From: HT1-32 sp040219025
GTDB lineage: Bacteria > Pseudomonadota > Alphaproteobacteria > Rhodospirillales > HT1-32
DNA: 64,000 bases
Direction of reading: 5' to 3'
NCBI GenBank assembly: GCA_040219025.1
Contig: JAVJTE010000008.1
Location: 40,597 to 104,596, forward strand
Under the pieces are notes generated by a model. It searched no databases, was not told the DNA's origin, and was given only the letters and a program-made list of their open reading frames with translations. Below are positions 25,740 through 34,513 of this stretch, piece by piece; within the stretch, counting starts at the first letter, position 1, and each line of letters opens with the position of its first letter. The translations under genes were made by a program, and so were the position numbers.

Positions 25740-27464
25740 ATGGCGAATACAGCAGCGGACACGATGCCCGCAATGGACGAAGACTTTGCCGCGATGCTCG
25801 ACGAGGCCGTCAGCGAAGACGGTTTTGAAGGCTCGGTGCTCAAGGGCACCATTGTCGCGACCGACAATGAAGATGCGATTGTCGATGTCGGCCTGAAATC
25901 CGAAGGCCGTGTCTCTCTCAAGGAATTCCGCGCCCCCGGTGGCGGCGTCTCGATCAAGGTCGGCGACATTGTCGACGTCTTTGTCGAACGCTACGAAGAC
26001 AAGGACGGCATGATCATGCTGTCCCGCGAAAAGGCCCGCCGCGAGGAAGCCTGGAAAGAACTGGAAAAGTCTTTCGAAAACACCGAACGCGTTACCGGCC
26101 AGATCTATGGCCGCGTAAAGGGTGGTTTCACGGTCGACCTGAACGGTGCCGTGGCCTTCCTGCCGGGCAGCCAGGTGGATATCCGCCCGGTTCGCGATGT
26201 CACCCCGCTGATGGGCAACCCGCAGCCGTTCCAGATCCTCAAGATGGACCGCAGCCGTGGCAATATCGTTGTCTCGCGCCGCGCCGTTCTCGAAGAAACC
26301 CGTGCCGAAGCCCGTACCGAACTGGTTGCCAACCTCACGGAAGGCCAGGTTCTCGAGGGTGTGGTCAAGAACATCACCGATTACGGTGCGTTCGTTGATC
26401 TCGGCGGCGTTGACGGCCTGCTGCATGTCACCGACATCGCCTGGCGTCGTATCAACCACCCGACCGAAGCTCTGCAGATCGGCCAGACGGTGAATGTTCA
26501 GGTTATCCGCTTCAATCCGGAAACCCAGCGCATCAGCCTTGGCATGAAGCAGCTTGAAGCGGATCCGTGGGACGGTGTCGAAGCCAAATATCCGGTGGGT
26601 ACGAAGTTCACCGGCCGCGTGACCAACATCACCGACTACGGCGCGTTCGTCGAGCTGGAGCCGGGTGTCGAAGGTCTCGTCCATGTGTCCGAAATGAGCT
26701 GGACCAAGAAGAACGTCCATCCGGGCAAGATCGTCTCCACCTCGCAGGAAGTGGAAGTCATGGTTCTCGATGTGGATCCGCAGAAGCGCCGCATCAGCCT
26801 TGGCCTGAAGCAGACGATGTCGAATCCGTGGGACGATTTCGCCGAGAACTTCCCGGCAGGTACCGCCATCGAAGGCGAGATCAAGAACATCACCGAATTC
26901 GGTCTGTTCGTGGGTCTGTCCGGCGATATCGACGGTATGGTTCATACCTCGGATATCCGCTGGGATGCCACCGGCGAGGAAGCTCTCGAAGGCTTCAAGA
27001 AGGGTGACATGGTCAAGGCCAAGGTCCTCGACGTGGATGTAGAGAAAGAACGCATCAGCCTCGGCATCAAGCAGCTTGAGAATGATCCGTTTGAATCTGC
27101 CATGGACGGTGTCAAGAAAGGCGCGATCGTCACCTGCACGATCACTGTCGTTCAGGACAACGGCATTGAAGTTCTGGTGAACGATTCGATCACCGGCTTC
27201 ATCCGCAAGTCCGATCTGTCCCGTGATCGTTCGGAACAGCGTCCGGATCGCTTCGCCACCGGCGAAAAGATCGACGCCAAGATCACCCAGATCGACAAGG
27301 CAACCCGCAAACTGACGCTGTCGATCAAACAGCGCGAAGTCGAAGAAGAAAAGAAGGCGATGGAAGACTACGGATCCTCGGATTCGGGTGCCTCGCTGGG
27401 CGATATTCTCGGTGCCGCGCTGCGCGAGAAGCAGGTCGGCGACAAGCCGGATGACGAGTCCTGA
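25740..27464 (+). CDS. rpsA: 30S ribosomal protein S1
   Basis: A 574-residue protein with six S1 RNA-binding domains (starting near residues 32, 117, 200, 286, 373 and 460), the full-length S1 of proteobacteria. Repeated KNITDYGAFVDLGGVDGLLHVTDIAW-type blocks are plain. It brings structured mRNAs to the 30S subunit. The start is the ATG at 25740 with AAAGGA upstream, giving MANTAAD; the frame is open from 25659 but without a site. Codon choice is strongly biased, as expected for a highly expressed gene. Confidence 0.97.
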   Translation: MANTAADTMPAMDEDFAAMLDEAVSEDGFEGSVLKGTIVATDNEDAIVDVGLKSEGRVSLKEFRAPGGGVSIKVGDIVDVFVERYEDKDGMIMLSREKARREEAWKELEKSFENTERVTGQIYGRVKGGFTVDLNGAVAFLPGSQVDIRPVRDVTPLMGNPQPFQILKMDRSRGNIVVSRRAVLEETRAEARTELVANLTEGQVLEGVVKNITDYGAFVDLGGVDGLLHVTDIAWRRINHPTEALQIGQTVNVQVIRFNPETQRISLGMKQLEADPWDGVEAKYPVGTKFTGRVTNITDYGAFVELEPGVEGLVHVSEMSWTKKNVHPGKIVSTSQEVEVMVLDVDPQKRRISLGLKQTMSNPWDDFAENFPAGTAIEGEIKNITEFGLFVGLSGDIDGMVHTSDIRWDATGEEALEGFKKGDMVKAKVLDVDVEKERISLGIKQLENDPFESAMDGVKKGAIVTCTITVVQDNGIEVLVNDSITGFIRKSDLSRDRSEQRPDRFATGEKIDAKITQIDKATRKLTLSIKQREVEEEKKAMEDYGSSDSGASLGDILGAALREKQVGDKPDDES

Positions 27465-27488
27465 TCGGGACTGTCATTCATAACTGTG

Positions 27489-27535
27489 GAATGTCGGCGG
27501 TGACGGCTCATGCCGGTTGACGCCGACATTCTTTT
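27489..27535 (+). terminator. hairpin spanning the sppA start, possible rpsA terminator/attenuator
   Basis: GAATGTCGGCG (27489-27499) pairs perfectly with CGCCGACATTC (27521-27531), followed by TTTT. An inner stem CGGC/GCCG puts the sppA AUG (27510) in the apical loop. It follows the rpsA stop by 24 bp. It could terminate rpsA transcription or limit sppA translation. Confidence 0.6.
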
Positions 27536-28427
27536 CGACCGGCGACGGCTCAAGCGCAAACTCGTCTTCTGGCGGGTGCTTGGGGCCGTCGCCCTGGTCG
27601 GGCTGGTCTTCAGCCTGGCCTGGCGGTTTGGTCAGCCCGGTGGTCCGCTGGGCGACCATGTTGCCGCCCTGACGGTTGAAGGTATCATTACCGACGATCA
27701 GGACCGTCTTGAACTGCTCCAGTCAATCGAGGAAGACGACAGCGCCCGCGCACTGATCGTCTATATCGACAGCCCCGGCGGAACCTTCGTCGGTGGTGAA
27801 ACGCTCTACCTTGCCCTGCGGCGGGTCGCAGAGAAGAAGCCGGTTGTCGCCGTGATGCGCGAGATGGCAGCATCCGGCGGCTATATGGCGGCGCTTGGCG
27901 CAGACCGGATTTTTGCCCGCGACGGAACGATCACCGGCTCCATCGGCGTCATCATGCAGACCGCGGATGTAACGGGCCTGCTGGACAAGCTGGGTATCCG
28001 GCCGGAAGCGGTCAAAAGCTCGCCCCTGAAGGCGGCGCCCAACCCGTTTGAACAAACCACGCCGGAGGTCCGGATCGCCATTCGTTCGATCATCAACGAC
28101 ATGTATGGCGCCTTCCTGGAGATGGTCGTGGACCGCCGCCCGCTGCAGCCTGCGGAAGCCGGCAAGCTGGCTGATGGCCGAATCTTTACCGGGCGGCAGG
28201 CTGTTGCCAACGGTCTGGTCGATGCAATCGGCGGTTTGCGTGAAGCACGGGCCTGGCTGGAAGAGGCCCATCAGGTCTCCCGCGATCTGCCGCTGAACGA
28301 TATGACACCGAGTGTTGAAGACGATCTGGTTGACCGTCTGGTCTCGGCGACTATCGGGAATAGCGGTGCCTCCTCTGCCCTTCGCCTTGACGGTCTTCTC
28401 TCGGTTTGGCACCCTCAACTCCGCTGA
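27510..28427 (+). CDS. sppA: signal peptide peptidase SppA (S49)
   Basis: A 305-residue inner-membrane protease with one N-terminal anchor (about residues 18-40) and a periplasmic catalytic domain. The Ser/Lys dyad is visible: Ser122 in MAASGGYMAA and Lys174 in SSPLKAAPNPF, the short bacterial SppA type that acts as an oligomer. DSPGGTFVGGETLYLAL is also typical. It degrades signal peptides left in the membrane. The start codon lies in the loop of a hairpin after rpsA, and no clear ribosome binding site is seen. Confidence 0.93.
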   Translation: MPVDADILFDRRRLKRKLVFWRVLGAVALVGLVFSLAWRFGQPGGPLGDHVAALTVEGIITDDQDRLELLQSIEEDDSARALIVYIDSPGGTFVGGETLYLALRRVAEKKPVVAVMREMAASGGYMAALGADRIFARDGTITGSIGVIMQTADVTGLLDKLGIRPEAVKSSPLKAAPNPFEQTTPEVRIAIRSIINDMYGAFLEMVVDRRPLQPAEAGKLADGRIFTGRQAVANGLVDAIGGLREARAWLEEAHQVSRDLPLNDMTPSVEDDLVDRLVSATIGNSGASSALRLDGLLSVWHPQLR

Positions 28428-28496
28428 TTTTGACGGCCTTGCAGTTAAGCCGGTCAGCAGGCGCGATGTTTTGTTGCGCAGGGGGAGTTACGGGAC

Positions 28497-28781
28497 ATGA
28501 CGAAATCAGAGCTGGTCACCCGACTGGCGGAACTCAATCCGCACCTCTATCATCGGGATGTCGAACGAATCGTAACGACGATTTTCGATGAAATCAGCGA
28601 GGCGCTGACCCGGGGGGATCGGGTTGAACTTCGCGGATTCGGTGCATTCTCGGTGAAAAGCCGTGATGCCCGTGTCGGTCGCAACCCGCGTACCGGTGAT
28701 GCGGTCAAGGTCGACGCGAAGTCCGTGCCGTTTTTCAAGACCGGCAAGCAGTTGCGTGAACGGCTGAACAATAACAGCTAG
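28497..28781 (+). CDS. ihfB: integration host factor subunit beta
   Basis: A 94-residue histone-like DNA-bending protein. It has the HU/IHF fold with the GRNPRTGDAVKV beta-arm sequence containing the intercalating proline and FGAFSVKSRDAR. It forms a heterodimer with IhfA and bends DNA at recombination and sigma-54 promoter sites, two of which occur later in this window. GGGGGAG precedes the ATG. Confidence 0.96.
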   Translation: MTKSELVTRLAELNPHLYHRDVERIVTTIFDEISEALTRGDRVELRGFGAFSVKSRDARVGRNPRTGDAVKVDAKSVPFFKTGKQLRERLNNNS

Positions 28782-28817
28782 CGGGCGGGTGGCCCCTGCC
28801 TGATCTGAAGGATCGTA

Positions 28818-29180
28818 ATGAAGCGTTATATCTACTGGTTGTTTGCCGCCCCGATCGGGTTGCTGGTTCTGTTGTTTGCGCTGTCAAACCGGACGCAGAT
28901 TGATCTGCTGCTGTGGCCGCTGCCGTTCGAAATGGTGGGGGTGCCGATTTTTGCCCCGATTCTGCTGGCCTTTGTTGCGGGCTTCCTGACCGGCGGTGTG
29001 CTGATCTGGCTGACCGGCCATCGCTGGCGGGCGCAGGCGCGTGACCGCCAGCATCAGATCGCCAGCCTGCAGCGCCAGGTCGAGGATCTGAAGCGTAATA
29101 CCCAGGCGATGCAGGTGGTTCGCCGTGCTGCCGAGGCAACCCGGGGCGTGACCGACAACGAAGAAAAACCCGCCGCCTGA
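28818..29180 (+). CDS. lapA: LapA-domain membrane protein
   Basis: A 120-residue inner-membrane protein with two helices (about 7-25 and 42-65) and a cytoplasmic coiled coil (RDRQHQIASLQRQVEDLKRNTQ). It has the LapA/YciS (DUF1049) layout, including SNRTQIDLLLWPLPFEMVGVPIFAPIL. In E. coli the homologue assists LapB in controlling LPS synthesis; here the LapB TPR part is absent. It follows ihfB, as is usual. Confidence 0.88.
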   Translation: MKRYIYWLFAAPIGLLVLLFALSNRTQIDLLLWPLPFEMVGVPIFAPILLAFVAGFLTGGVLIWLTGHRWRAQARDRQHQIASLQRQVEDLKRNTQAMQVVRRAAEATRGVTDNEEKPAA

Positions 29181-29269
29181 GGCAAACCCTCTGACAGTCA
29201 CAAGGATATCCCTTCGCTTTTGCCATTGCGTCAGGTGACAAGGTTGCCGGTCCGGTAGGCGGGGATGTC

Positions 29270-30310
29270 TTACCTGAACAGTTCTTTCAGATCGACGGAG
29301 CCCCGCTGTCCCAGATCCCGGAAATGATCCTTCAGCCACTGGTCAGCGGTTTCCCGGCCAAGGTCGCGCAGCCAGGTCAGGAATTCCCATTCCGCATTCA
29401 TCTTTGACGAGGCCGACAGGTCGATCATCTCCCGGTCCCCGGCAATACGGTGCAGGCGGACCTGTTTGTAGTCATCGCTGGACAGCCGTCCGTCATCAAT
29501 CAGCCGGGAGACGAAGTCGATTGCCCGGAATTCCTTCATCAGCGAAGCGTTAAAGGTAATCTCGTTCATCCGGTTCATGATCTCCCGGGCGGTCTTCGGC
29601 GTATGTTTGCGTTCGATCGGATTGATCTGGACCAGCAGCAGGTCATCCGTCTGACAGGCATTGAAGAACGGGAACAGCGCCGGATTGCCCATATAGCCGC
29701 CGTCCCAGTAGGGCACGCCGTCGATCTCGACCGCCTGAAACAGGAAGGGCAGGCAGGCGGAGGCCATGATCGCGTCGGCGGTGATCTCGTGATTTTCAAA
29801 CACGCGTACCCGGCCGGTATGAACATTGGTTGCCGAGACGAACAGTTTCAGGGTCTTGCAGGCCTGCACCCGGTCAAAATCGATTCTCTCGGCAATGATG
29901 TCAGCCAGCGGATTGATGTTCAGCGGGTTCAGGTCATAGGGCGAGGCGACCCGGCTCAGCATATCCATGAACAGATATCCTGGCGAGTCGTCGAGGCTCC
30001 AGTTCCCGAAAAACATGTTCAGGGGCGAACGCTGCACCGGGCTGCCGGTCGCCGCGAGACTGACCGCCTTCCAGAAGTCGAGCAGCTCTGCCCGGGCACC
30101 ATCCGCACCTCCCCTGATCAGCCCCTCGGCCAGTACCACGGCATTCATGGCACCGGCACTGGTACCGCTGATCGCCTCGAACTCTATCCGTCCGTCTTCC
30201 AGCAGCCGGTCCAGCACACCCCAGGTAAAGGCCCCGTGCGAGCCGCCGCCCTGCAGCGCCAGATTGACCGGCCGGGGGGCAGCAGATCCGGGGTTGACGG
30301 TTGCTGTCAC
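29270..30310 (-). CDS. patatin-like phospholipase
   Basis: A 346-residue patatin-family lipid acyl hydrolase. It has the oxyanion hole GGGSHGAF (21-28), nucleophile Ser51 in GTSAG, and catalytic Asp203 in the DGG of YWDGGYMGNP. No signal peptide or membrane helix is seen, so it is probably cytoplasmic. Its start overlaps the stop of the upstream hydroxybutyrate dehydrogenase gene by 4 bp. Because of that pairing it may act on polyhydroxybutyrate or short acyl esters rather than membrane phospholipid; that is inference. Confidence 0.9.
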   Translation of the reverse strand: MTATVNPGSAAPRPVNLALQGGGSHGAFTWGVLDRLLEDGRIEFEAISGTSAGAMNAVVLAEGLIRGGADGARAELLDFWKAVSLAATGSPVQRSPLNMFFGNWSLDDSPGYLFMDMLSRVASPYDLNPLNINPLADIIAERIDFDRVQACKTLKLFVSATNVHTGRVRVFENHEITADAIMASACLPFLFQAVEIDGVPYWDGGYMGNPALFPFFNACQTDDLLLVQINPIERKHTPKTAREIMNRMNEITFNASLMKEFRAIDFVSRLIDDGRLSSDDYKQVRLHRIAGDREMIDLSASSKMNAEWEFLTWLRDLGRETADQWLKDHFRDLGQRGSVDLKELFR

Positions 30311-31089
30311 TGGGCGGTCCAGCCACCGTCAATCGACAGGATGCCGCCGGTCATCGACTTGTTGTCGCGACGACACAGGAAGACGGCAAGATCGCCGATT
30401 TCCTCTGTACCGACGAATTCCTTTGTCGGCTGACCGGCCAGCATCACATTGTTGATGACTTCATCTTCGGAAATTCCGCGGCTTTTCGCCGTGTCGGGAA
30501 TCTGGGCTTCGACCAGCGGGGTCAGGACATATCCCGGGCAGATTGCATTGACCGTAATGCCCTCTTTTGCGACTTCCAGGGCGACGGTCTTGGTCAGCCC
30601 GGCGATACCGTGCTTTGCCGCGACATAGGCCGCCTTGTAGGGCGAGGCGACAAGTGCATGGGCTGACGCCAGATTGATGATCCGGCCAAAGCCGCGAAGT
30701 TTCATGCCGGGTATGACGGCTTTCGTGGTGTGAAAGGCGGATGACAGGTTGATGCCGATGATGGCGTTCCACTTGTCGTCGGGGAATTCCTCAATCGGGG
30801 AGACATGCTGAATACCGGCATTGTTGACCATGATATCGACCGAGCCCCAGCGGGACTCAGCCTCTGCCACCATGGCGCGGATTTCGGCCGGCTCCAGCAT
30901 GTTGGCACCGCTGTAGCAGACATCGACGCCGGTTTCATCGGCCAGATCTGCGCGGGTTTTTTCGATCTTCGCGGCATCGCCGAGGCCGTTCAGCATGACG
31001 TTTGCACTGGCTTTGGCGAGTGATGTCGCCATGGCGAGGCCGATACCGCTGGTGGAGCCTGTGACAATGGCATTCATTCCCGAGAGCAT
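30307..31089 (-). CDS. bdhA: D-3-hydroxybutyrate dehydrogenase
   Basis: A 260-residue short-chain dehydrogenase with cofactor motif TGSTSGIG (10-17), NNAG, and catalytic Ser142, Tyr155 and Lys159 (YVAAKHG). The C-terminal VEAQIPDTAKSRGISEDEVINNVMLAGQPTKEFVG is diagnostic of 3-hydroxybutyrate dehydrogenases. It oxidises D-3-hydroxybutyrate to acetoacetate in polyhydroxybutyrate and ketone-body use. The ATG at 31089 has GGAAGGA eight bases upstream; a frame from 31137 lacks a site. It is coupled to patatin. Confidence 0.93.
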   Translation of the reverse strand: MLSGMNAIVTGSTSGIGLAMATSLAKASANVMLNGLGDAAKIEKTRADLADETGVDVCYSGANMLEPAEIRAMVAEAESRWGSVDIMVNNAGIQHVSPIEEFPDDKWNAIIGINLSSAFHTTKAVIPGMKLRGFGRIINLASAHALVASPYKAAYVAAKHGIAGLTKTVALEVAKEGITVNAICPGYVLTPLVEAQIPDTAKSRGISEDEVINNVMLAGQPTKEFVGTEEIGDLAVFLCRRDNKSMTGGILSIDGGWTAQ

Positions 31090-31192
31090 GGCTGTTTCCT
31101 TCCAAAACGAGATGTGGAGATTGTTGCGTTGCAACAACAGTTGGCTTCCGTCGCCGGTTTGGCAAGGCCGGATAATGATCTGGCGGGTGGGT

Positions 31193-32059
31193 CTAGCTGC
31201 GCATCCAGGCGTTGCCCCAGAGGTTCAGGGCCCGCGGGCCATGCGCCCATGTCCGGACATCGATTTCTGCAGGGACGGTTTCCAGTTCGGCGGACAGCTC
31301 GATCTTGTAGCCCCAGGGGTCTTCGATCATGAAAAACAGGTTGTTGCCGACCCCGTGCCGTCCCGGGCCCCACCAGATCTGTATATCACGCGCGGCCAGA
31401 CGGTCGGCCCAGTCGCGGATATCGTTCCAGCATTCCACCTCGTAGGCGTGATGGTCGGGACGGGCGCTGTCGGCGCGGAAGACGGCAAAGCTGTGATGTT
31501 CCGGGTCTGACCGGTAGAACGCCGCGGTGACCGGGCGCCCCTCCGATGTCTCGTCGACGACATAGTCCGACGGCCGAAAGCCCAGGGTCTTTTCATAGAA
31601 GCTGATCATCGGGCCGAGACCGGTAGTCGCGACGACCACATGCTGCAGCCTGCCCGGCGGCGTGGCCTCCGCAGGGGTCGGCAGAACCATGTCCGGATCC
31701 GTGATGCCGAACTGGATGTCACGCCCGTCCGGATCAGCGACGGCAAACCCGTCGGCCAGAAAGGGAGAGCCATGCGGTTTCAGGTTCAGCCCGCCCGCAG
31801 TGAGGGCCGCACGATAGCGCTCCAGCGCCTCAGCCGTGCCAAACCGGAAAGCTGATCCCGTCTGGTCAAACCGGTCGCCGGGCCTGACAACAATACGGCG
31901 TCCAGGACCGGTCAGCAGAAAGCCGCCGCCTGTGGTCTGCTGTGCAGCGAGCCCGAGCAGCGCACCATAGAAATCCGCCATCTGCGCCGGGTCGGGGCAG
32001 GTGAAGGTCAGATGGTCAAGCTGCGCACCCCAGAGGGCGTCTGAAAGGTCATCTCTCAT
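31193..32059 (-). CDS. VOC-family extradiol-dioxygenase-like protein
   Basis: A 288-residue two-module vicinal-oxygen-chelate protein. The second module carries the metal triad of type I extradiol dioxygenases: His140 (LQHVVVAT), His203 or His204 (PDHHAYEVE) and Glu254 (YKIELS). ATTGLGPMISFYEKTLGF is also typical. Such enzymes cleave catechols or gentisate-like rings with Fe(II). The substrate is unknown and no other ring-cleavage genes adjoin. It precedes bdhA on the same strand by 103 bp, so an operon is possible. Confidence 0.85.
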   Translation of the reverse strand: MRDDLSDALWGAQLDHLTFTCPDPAQMADFYGALLGLAAQQTTGGGFLLTGPGRRIVVRPGDRFDQTGSAFRFGTAEALERYRAALTAGGLNLKPHGSPFLADGFAVADPDGRDIQFGITDPDMVLPTPAEATPPGRLQHVVVATTGLGPMISFYEKTLGFRPSDYVVDETSEGRPVTAAFYRSDPEHHSFAVFRADSARPDHHAYEVECWNDIRDWADRLAARDIQIWWGPGRHGVGNNLFFMIEDPWGYKIELSAELETVPAEIDVRTWAHGPRALNLWGNAWMRS

Positions 32060-32132
32060 GTCGTCAGTCTAGCCGAAAGCCGGGCCGCAACACCAGATTG
32101 AACAGGCCGGGTGCTATGGTACCGGCAGCCGG

Positions 32133-32627
32133 TCAGGCGGCGAGCATGCTTTCGAGCTTGGCTGTCGCCTTGTCCTTGTCGATTTTCTCGACAGCAGCGA
32201 GTTCACAGGCCAGCCGGTCAATGGCTGATTCGTACATCTGCCGCTCGGAATAGGACTGCTCGGACTGGCCTTCACCGCGGTGCAGGTCACGGACAACTTC
32301 GGCTATCGAGACGGGATCGCCGGAATTGATCTTGGCCTCATATTCCTGTGCCCGCCGCGACCACATGGTCCGTTTGACCCGCGCCTTGCCCTTCAGCGTG
32401 GTCAGGGCCGAGTCGATGATCTTCCGGTTCGAAAGCCGGCGCAAACCGGAATTTGCGGCCTTTTCCACCGGCACCCGTAGGGTCATCCGGTCTTTTTCGA
32501 AGGTGATAATGAAAAGTTTGAGTTCGTGTTCACCAATGGTCTGTTCCTCGACGCCAACGACCTTGCCGACACCGTGGGTCGGATAGACAACGAAATCACC
32601 GATATCAAACGCCAATTCCTGAGACAT
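32133..32627 (-). CDS. carD: CarD family transcriptional regulator
   Basis: A 164-residue RNA polymerase-binding factor. The N-terminal Tudor-like RID (residues 5-62, FDIGDFVVYPTHGVGKVVGVEE) binds the beta subunit. The C-terminal helical domain (RMLWSRR-like TMWSRRAQEYEAKINSGD) contacts promoter DNA. In alphaproteobacteria this CdnL-type protein supports rRNA and growth gene promoters. The length is normal. Confidence 0.94.
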   Translation of the reverse strand: MSQELAFDIGDFVVYPTHGVGKVVGVEEQTIGEHELKLFIITFEKDRMTLRVPVEKAANSGLRRLSNRKIIDSALTTLKGKARVKRTMWSRRAQEYEAKINSGDPVSIAEVVRDLHRGEGQSEQSYSERQMYESAIDRLACELAAVEKIDKDKATAKLESMLAA

Positions 32628-32792
32628 TCGCTCAATTTACCTCAATGTTACAACCGTTGTCCGATTGCAGGCTCACCGGAATGTCACAGGCCCCGGCCTG
32701 TGTATTCGGACGCCGCAATGGGAAGACAAAAGCCGGCTGACGGCCAGCGGATCCATGCCGGAGGCTGGTTCTCCAAACACCCGGACACAGAA

Positions 32793-32817
32793 AAACCGAC
32801 CGCTTTTGACGGTCAGT
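32793..32817 (-). terminator. possible fdxA terminator
   Basis: On the minus strand GACCG pairs with CGGTC around a 7-base loop and is followed by GGTTTTT. It lies 70 bp beyond the fdxA stop. The stem is short. The rest of the 259-bp gap to carD shows no gene. Confidence 0.45.
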
Positions 32818-32886
32818 TTCCCGGTTATAACACAAAAATGTGGAAAATGACAGATCGATGTTGCAGGCGCGAAGCCGCAGGCCCGG

Positions 32887-33222
32887 TCAGTCGCCGCTGC
32901 CCGGATTTTCGCTCAGCAATTCACGCTTGTTCGGCTTGCCGTCCCATTCCGCCGCATCGTCCGGCGAGGTGCCCTGGCGGGTGATATTCGGCCATTTTTC
33001 CGAATAGGAGCGATTCAGCTCGATCCAGTCTTCGGTGCCGCCCTCGGTGTCGGGCAGGATCGCTTCCGCCGGGCATTCCGGTTCACAAACGCCACAATCG
33101 ATACATTCGTCCGGGTGGATCACCAGCATGTTCTCACCCTCGTAGAAGCAGTCCACCGGACATACTTCGACACAATCCATGTATTTGCACTTGATGCAGT
33201 TCTCGGTAACGACGTAGGTCAT
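32887..33222 (-). CDS. fdxA: seven-iron ferredoxin FdxA
   Basis: A 111-residue ferredoxin. Cys9, Cys17 and Cys50 (3Fe-4S) and Cys21, Cys40, Cys43 and Cys46 (4Fe-4S) follow the Azotobacter FdI/FdxA pattern, with extra Cys12 and Cys25. The C-terminal extension ending in PNKRELLSENPG is typical of the alphaproteobacterial type. It is a soluble electron carrier. Here it lies between carD and terB-like genes on the same strand. Confidence 0.94.
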   Translation of the reverse strand: MTYVVTENCIKCKYMDCVEVCPVDCFYEGENMLVIHPDECIDCGVCEPECPAEAILPDTEGGTEDWIELNRSYSEKWPNITRQGTSPDDAAEWDGKPNKRELLSENPGSGD

Positions 33223-33278
33223 CTGTCTCTCCGGCCCATTGCCTCTGATCGGGAGGGGTTTGAAGTCTGTCTGATGGT

Positions 33279-33749
33279 TTATTCCGCGATTCCCAGTCGC
33301 GCAAGCACCCGTTTCCGGGCGGCACCGCTTTCCGTGTCCGGAACATAGAGCAGACCGGCGACCCGGCGGACCAGATGGGCTTCATAGTCATGCAATACAT
33401 TGTCGGCATAGGCGACATGCCACAGATTCTCGACAATTTCGATTCGCCCGGCCTCGTCGAACCGGTCTTTCACAGCCCGGGTGAACCGGTAGATGTCGGA
33501 TGTCGCTTCGCGCTTGGCGATTGATTCCTCGATCAGCGCGACGGCGTCAGCAGCACTGTAGTCGAACCGGTCCTGCAGGATGGCGGCGATGGCCCGGCGT
33601 TCATCGGTTGTAAACTCGCCATCCATCATGGCAGCCTCGACCAGCAGGGCGGATGTTGCGAGGGCGATATCGCGCTCACGGCTGCGTCGTTCCCGGGGAC
33701 GTCCGGCGGCTTCATCAAGGCCAAGCAGATTCTTGATAGCGTCAAGCAT
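33279..33749 (-). CDS. TerB-like protein
   Basis: A 156-residue all-helical protein of the TerB/DjlA-N type, with acidic metal-binding-like turns MMDGEFTTDER and YADNVLHDYE separated by about 75 residues. It is cytoplasmic. Family members occur in tellurite resistance loci, but solitary copies like this one are of unknown role. There are no ter genes nearby. Confidence 0.85.
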   Translation of the reverse strand: MLDAIKNLLGLDEAAGRPRERRSRERDIALATSALLVEAAMMDGEFTTDERRAIAAILQDRFDYSAADAVALIEESIAKREATSDIYRFTRAVKDRFDEAGRIEIVENLWHVAYADNVLHDYEAHLVRRVAGLLYVPDTESGAARKRVLARLGIAE

Positions 33750-33854
33750 GCTGTCGGCGTAGCACAGCTTTTCCGCAGGCTCAATCTACAGCTGTCGACA
33801 GGCGGTGCGCCGGGCGCTATTGGTCAGGGATCGAGATTTCGGAGGACAGACAGG

Positions 33855-34484
33855 GTGACAGGCTATTCCGATACATTCAGTCAGGACCCGCGCCGTCATG
33901 CGCCGGCGACGGAGCGCAACCGCGAGCCCATTCTGGCGGTGCTGAAAACCCTGATCACCGGCCCGGCGACAATTCTGGAAATTGCCAGCGGCACCGGACA
34001 GCATGCGGTCTGGTTTGCCGGCCGGCTGCCGAAGGTGACCTGGATTCCCTCGGATGCGGATGAGGAAATGCGCGCCTCGGTTGCGGCCTGGGCGCGGCGG
34101 GAAAAGGTCAGAAACATCTCCCTGCCGCCGCGGGTGATCGATGCCCGTGCCCGGCGCTGGAACATGGAGGCGGTCGACGGCGTCTATTGTGCCAACATGA
34201 TTCACATTTCCCCCTACAGCGCCTGTGAAGGGCTGATCCGTGGGGCGGGCTCTTGTGTCAAAGCGGGTGGTTTTCTGATGCTCTATGGCCCGTTCAAAGT
34301 TGAGGGCGAGCATACAGCACCGTCAAACGCCAGTTTTGACGCAACACTGCGCGGCCAGAATGATGACTGGGGAATCCGTGATCTGGAAGCGGTGACAGCC
34401 CTGGCAGAAGCGGCCGGTTTTGAGCCGGAGGAGCCGGTGGAAATGCCGGCCAACAACCTGTCGGTGATCTTTCGGAAACTGTAA
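33855..34484 (+). CDS. DUF938 SAM-dependent methyltransferase
   Basis: A 209-residue class I methyltransferase of the DUF938 family. Motif I is ILEIASGTGQHAVWFA, followed by PSDADEE and ANMIHISPYSACEGL. The substrate is unknown. The start is GTG with GGAGGA eight bases upstream. It is convergent with ubiH. Confidence 0.88.
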   Translation: MTGYSDTFSQDPRRHAPATERNREPILAVLKTLITGPATILEIASGTGQHAVWFAGRLPKVTWIPSDADEEMRASVAAWARREKVRNISLPPRVIDARARRWNMEAVDGVYCANMIHISPYSACEGLIRGAGSCVKAGGFLMLYGPFKVEGEHTAPSNASFDATLRGQNDDWGIRDLEAVTALAEAAGFEPEEPVEMPANNLSVIFRKL

Positions 34485-34513
34485 GGGCGTGTCCTGAAGG
34501 GTGACCGGGGCGG

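Noticed and set aside
33279..33749. A tellurite-resistance locus
   Set aside because: A single TerB-like gene without terC, terD or terE neighbours does not support that function.
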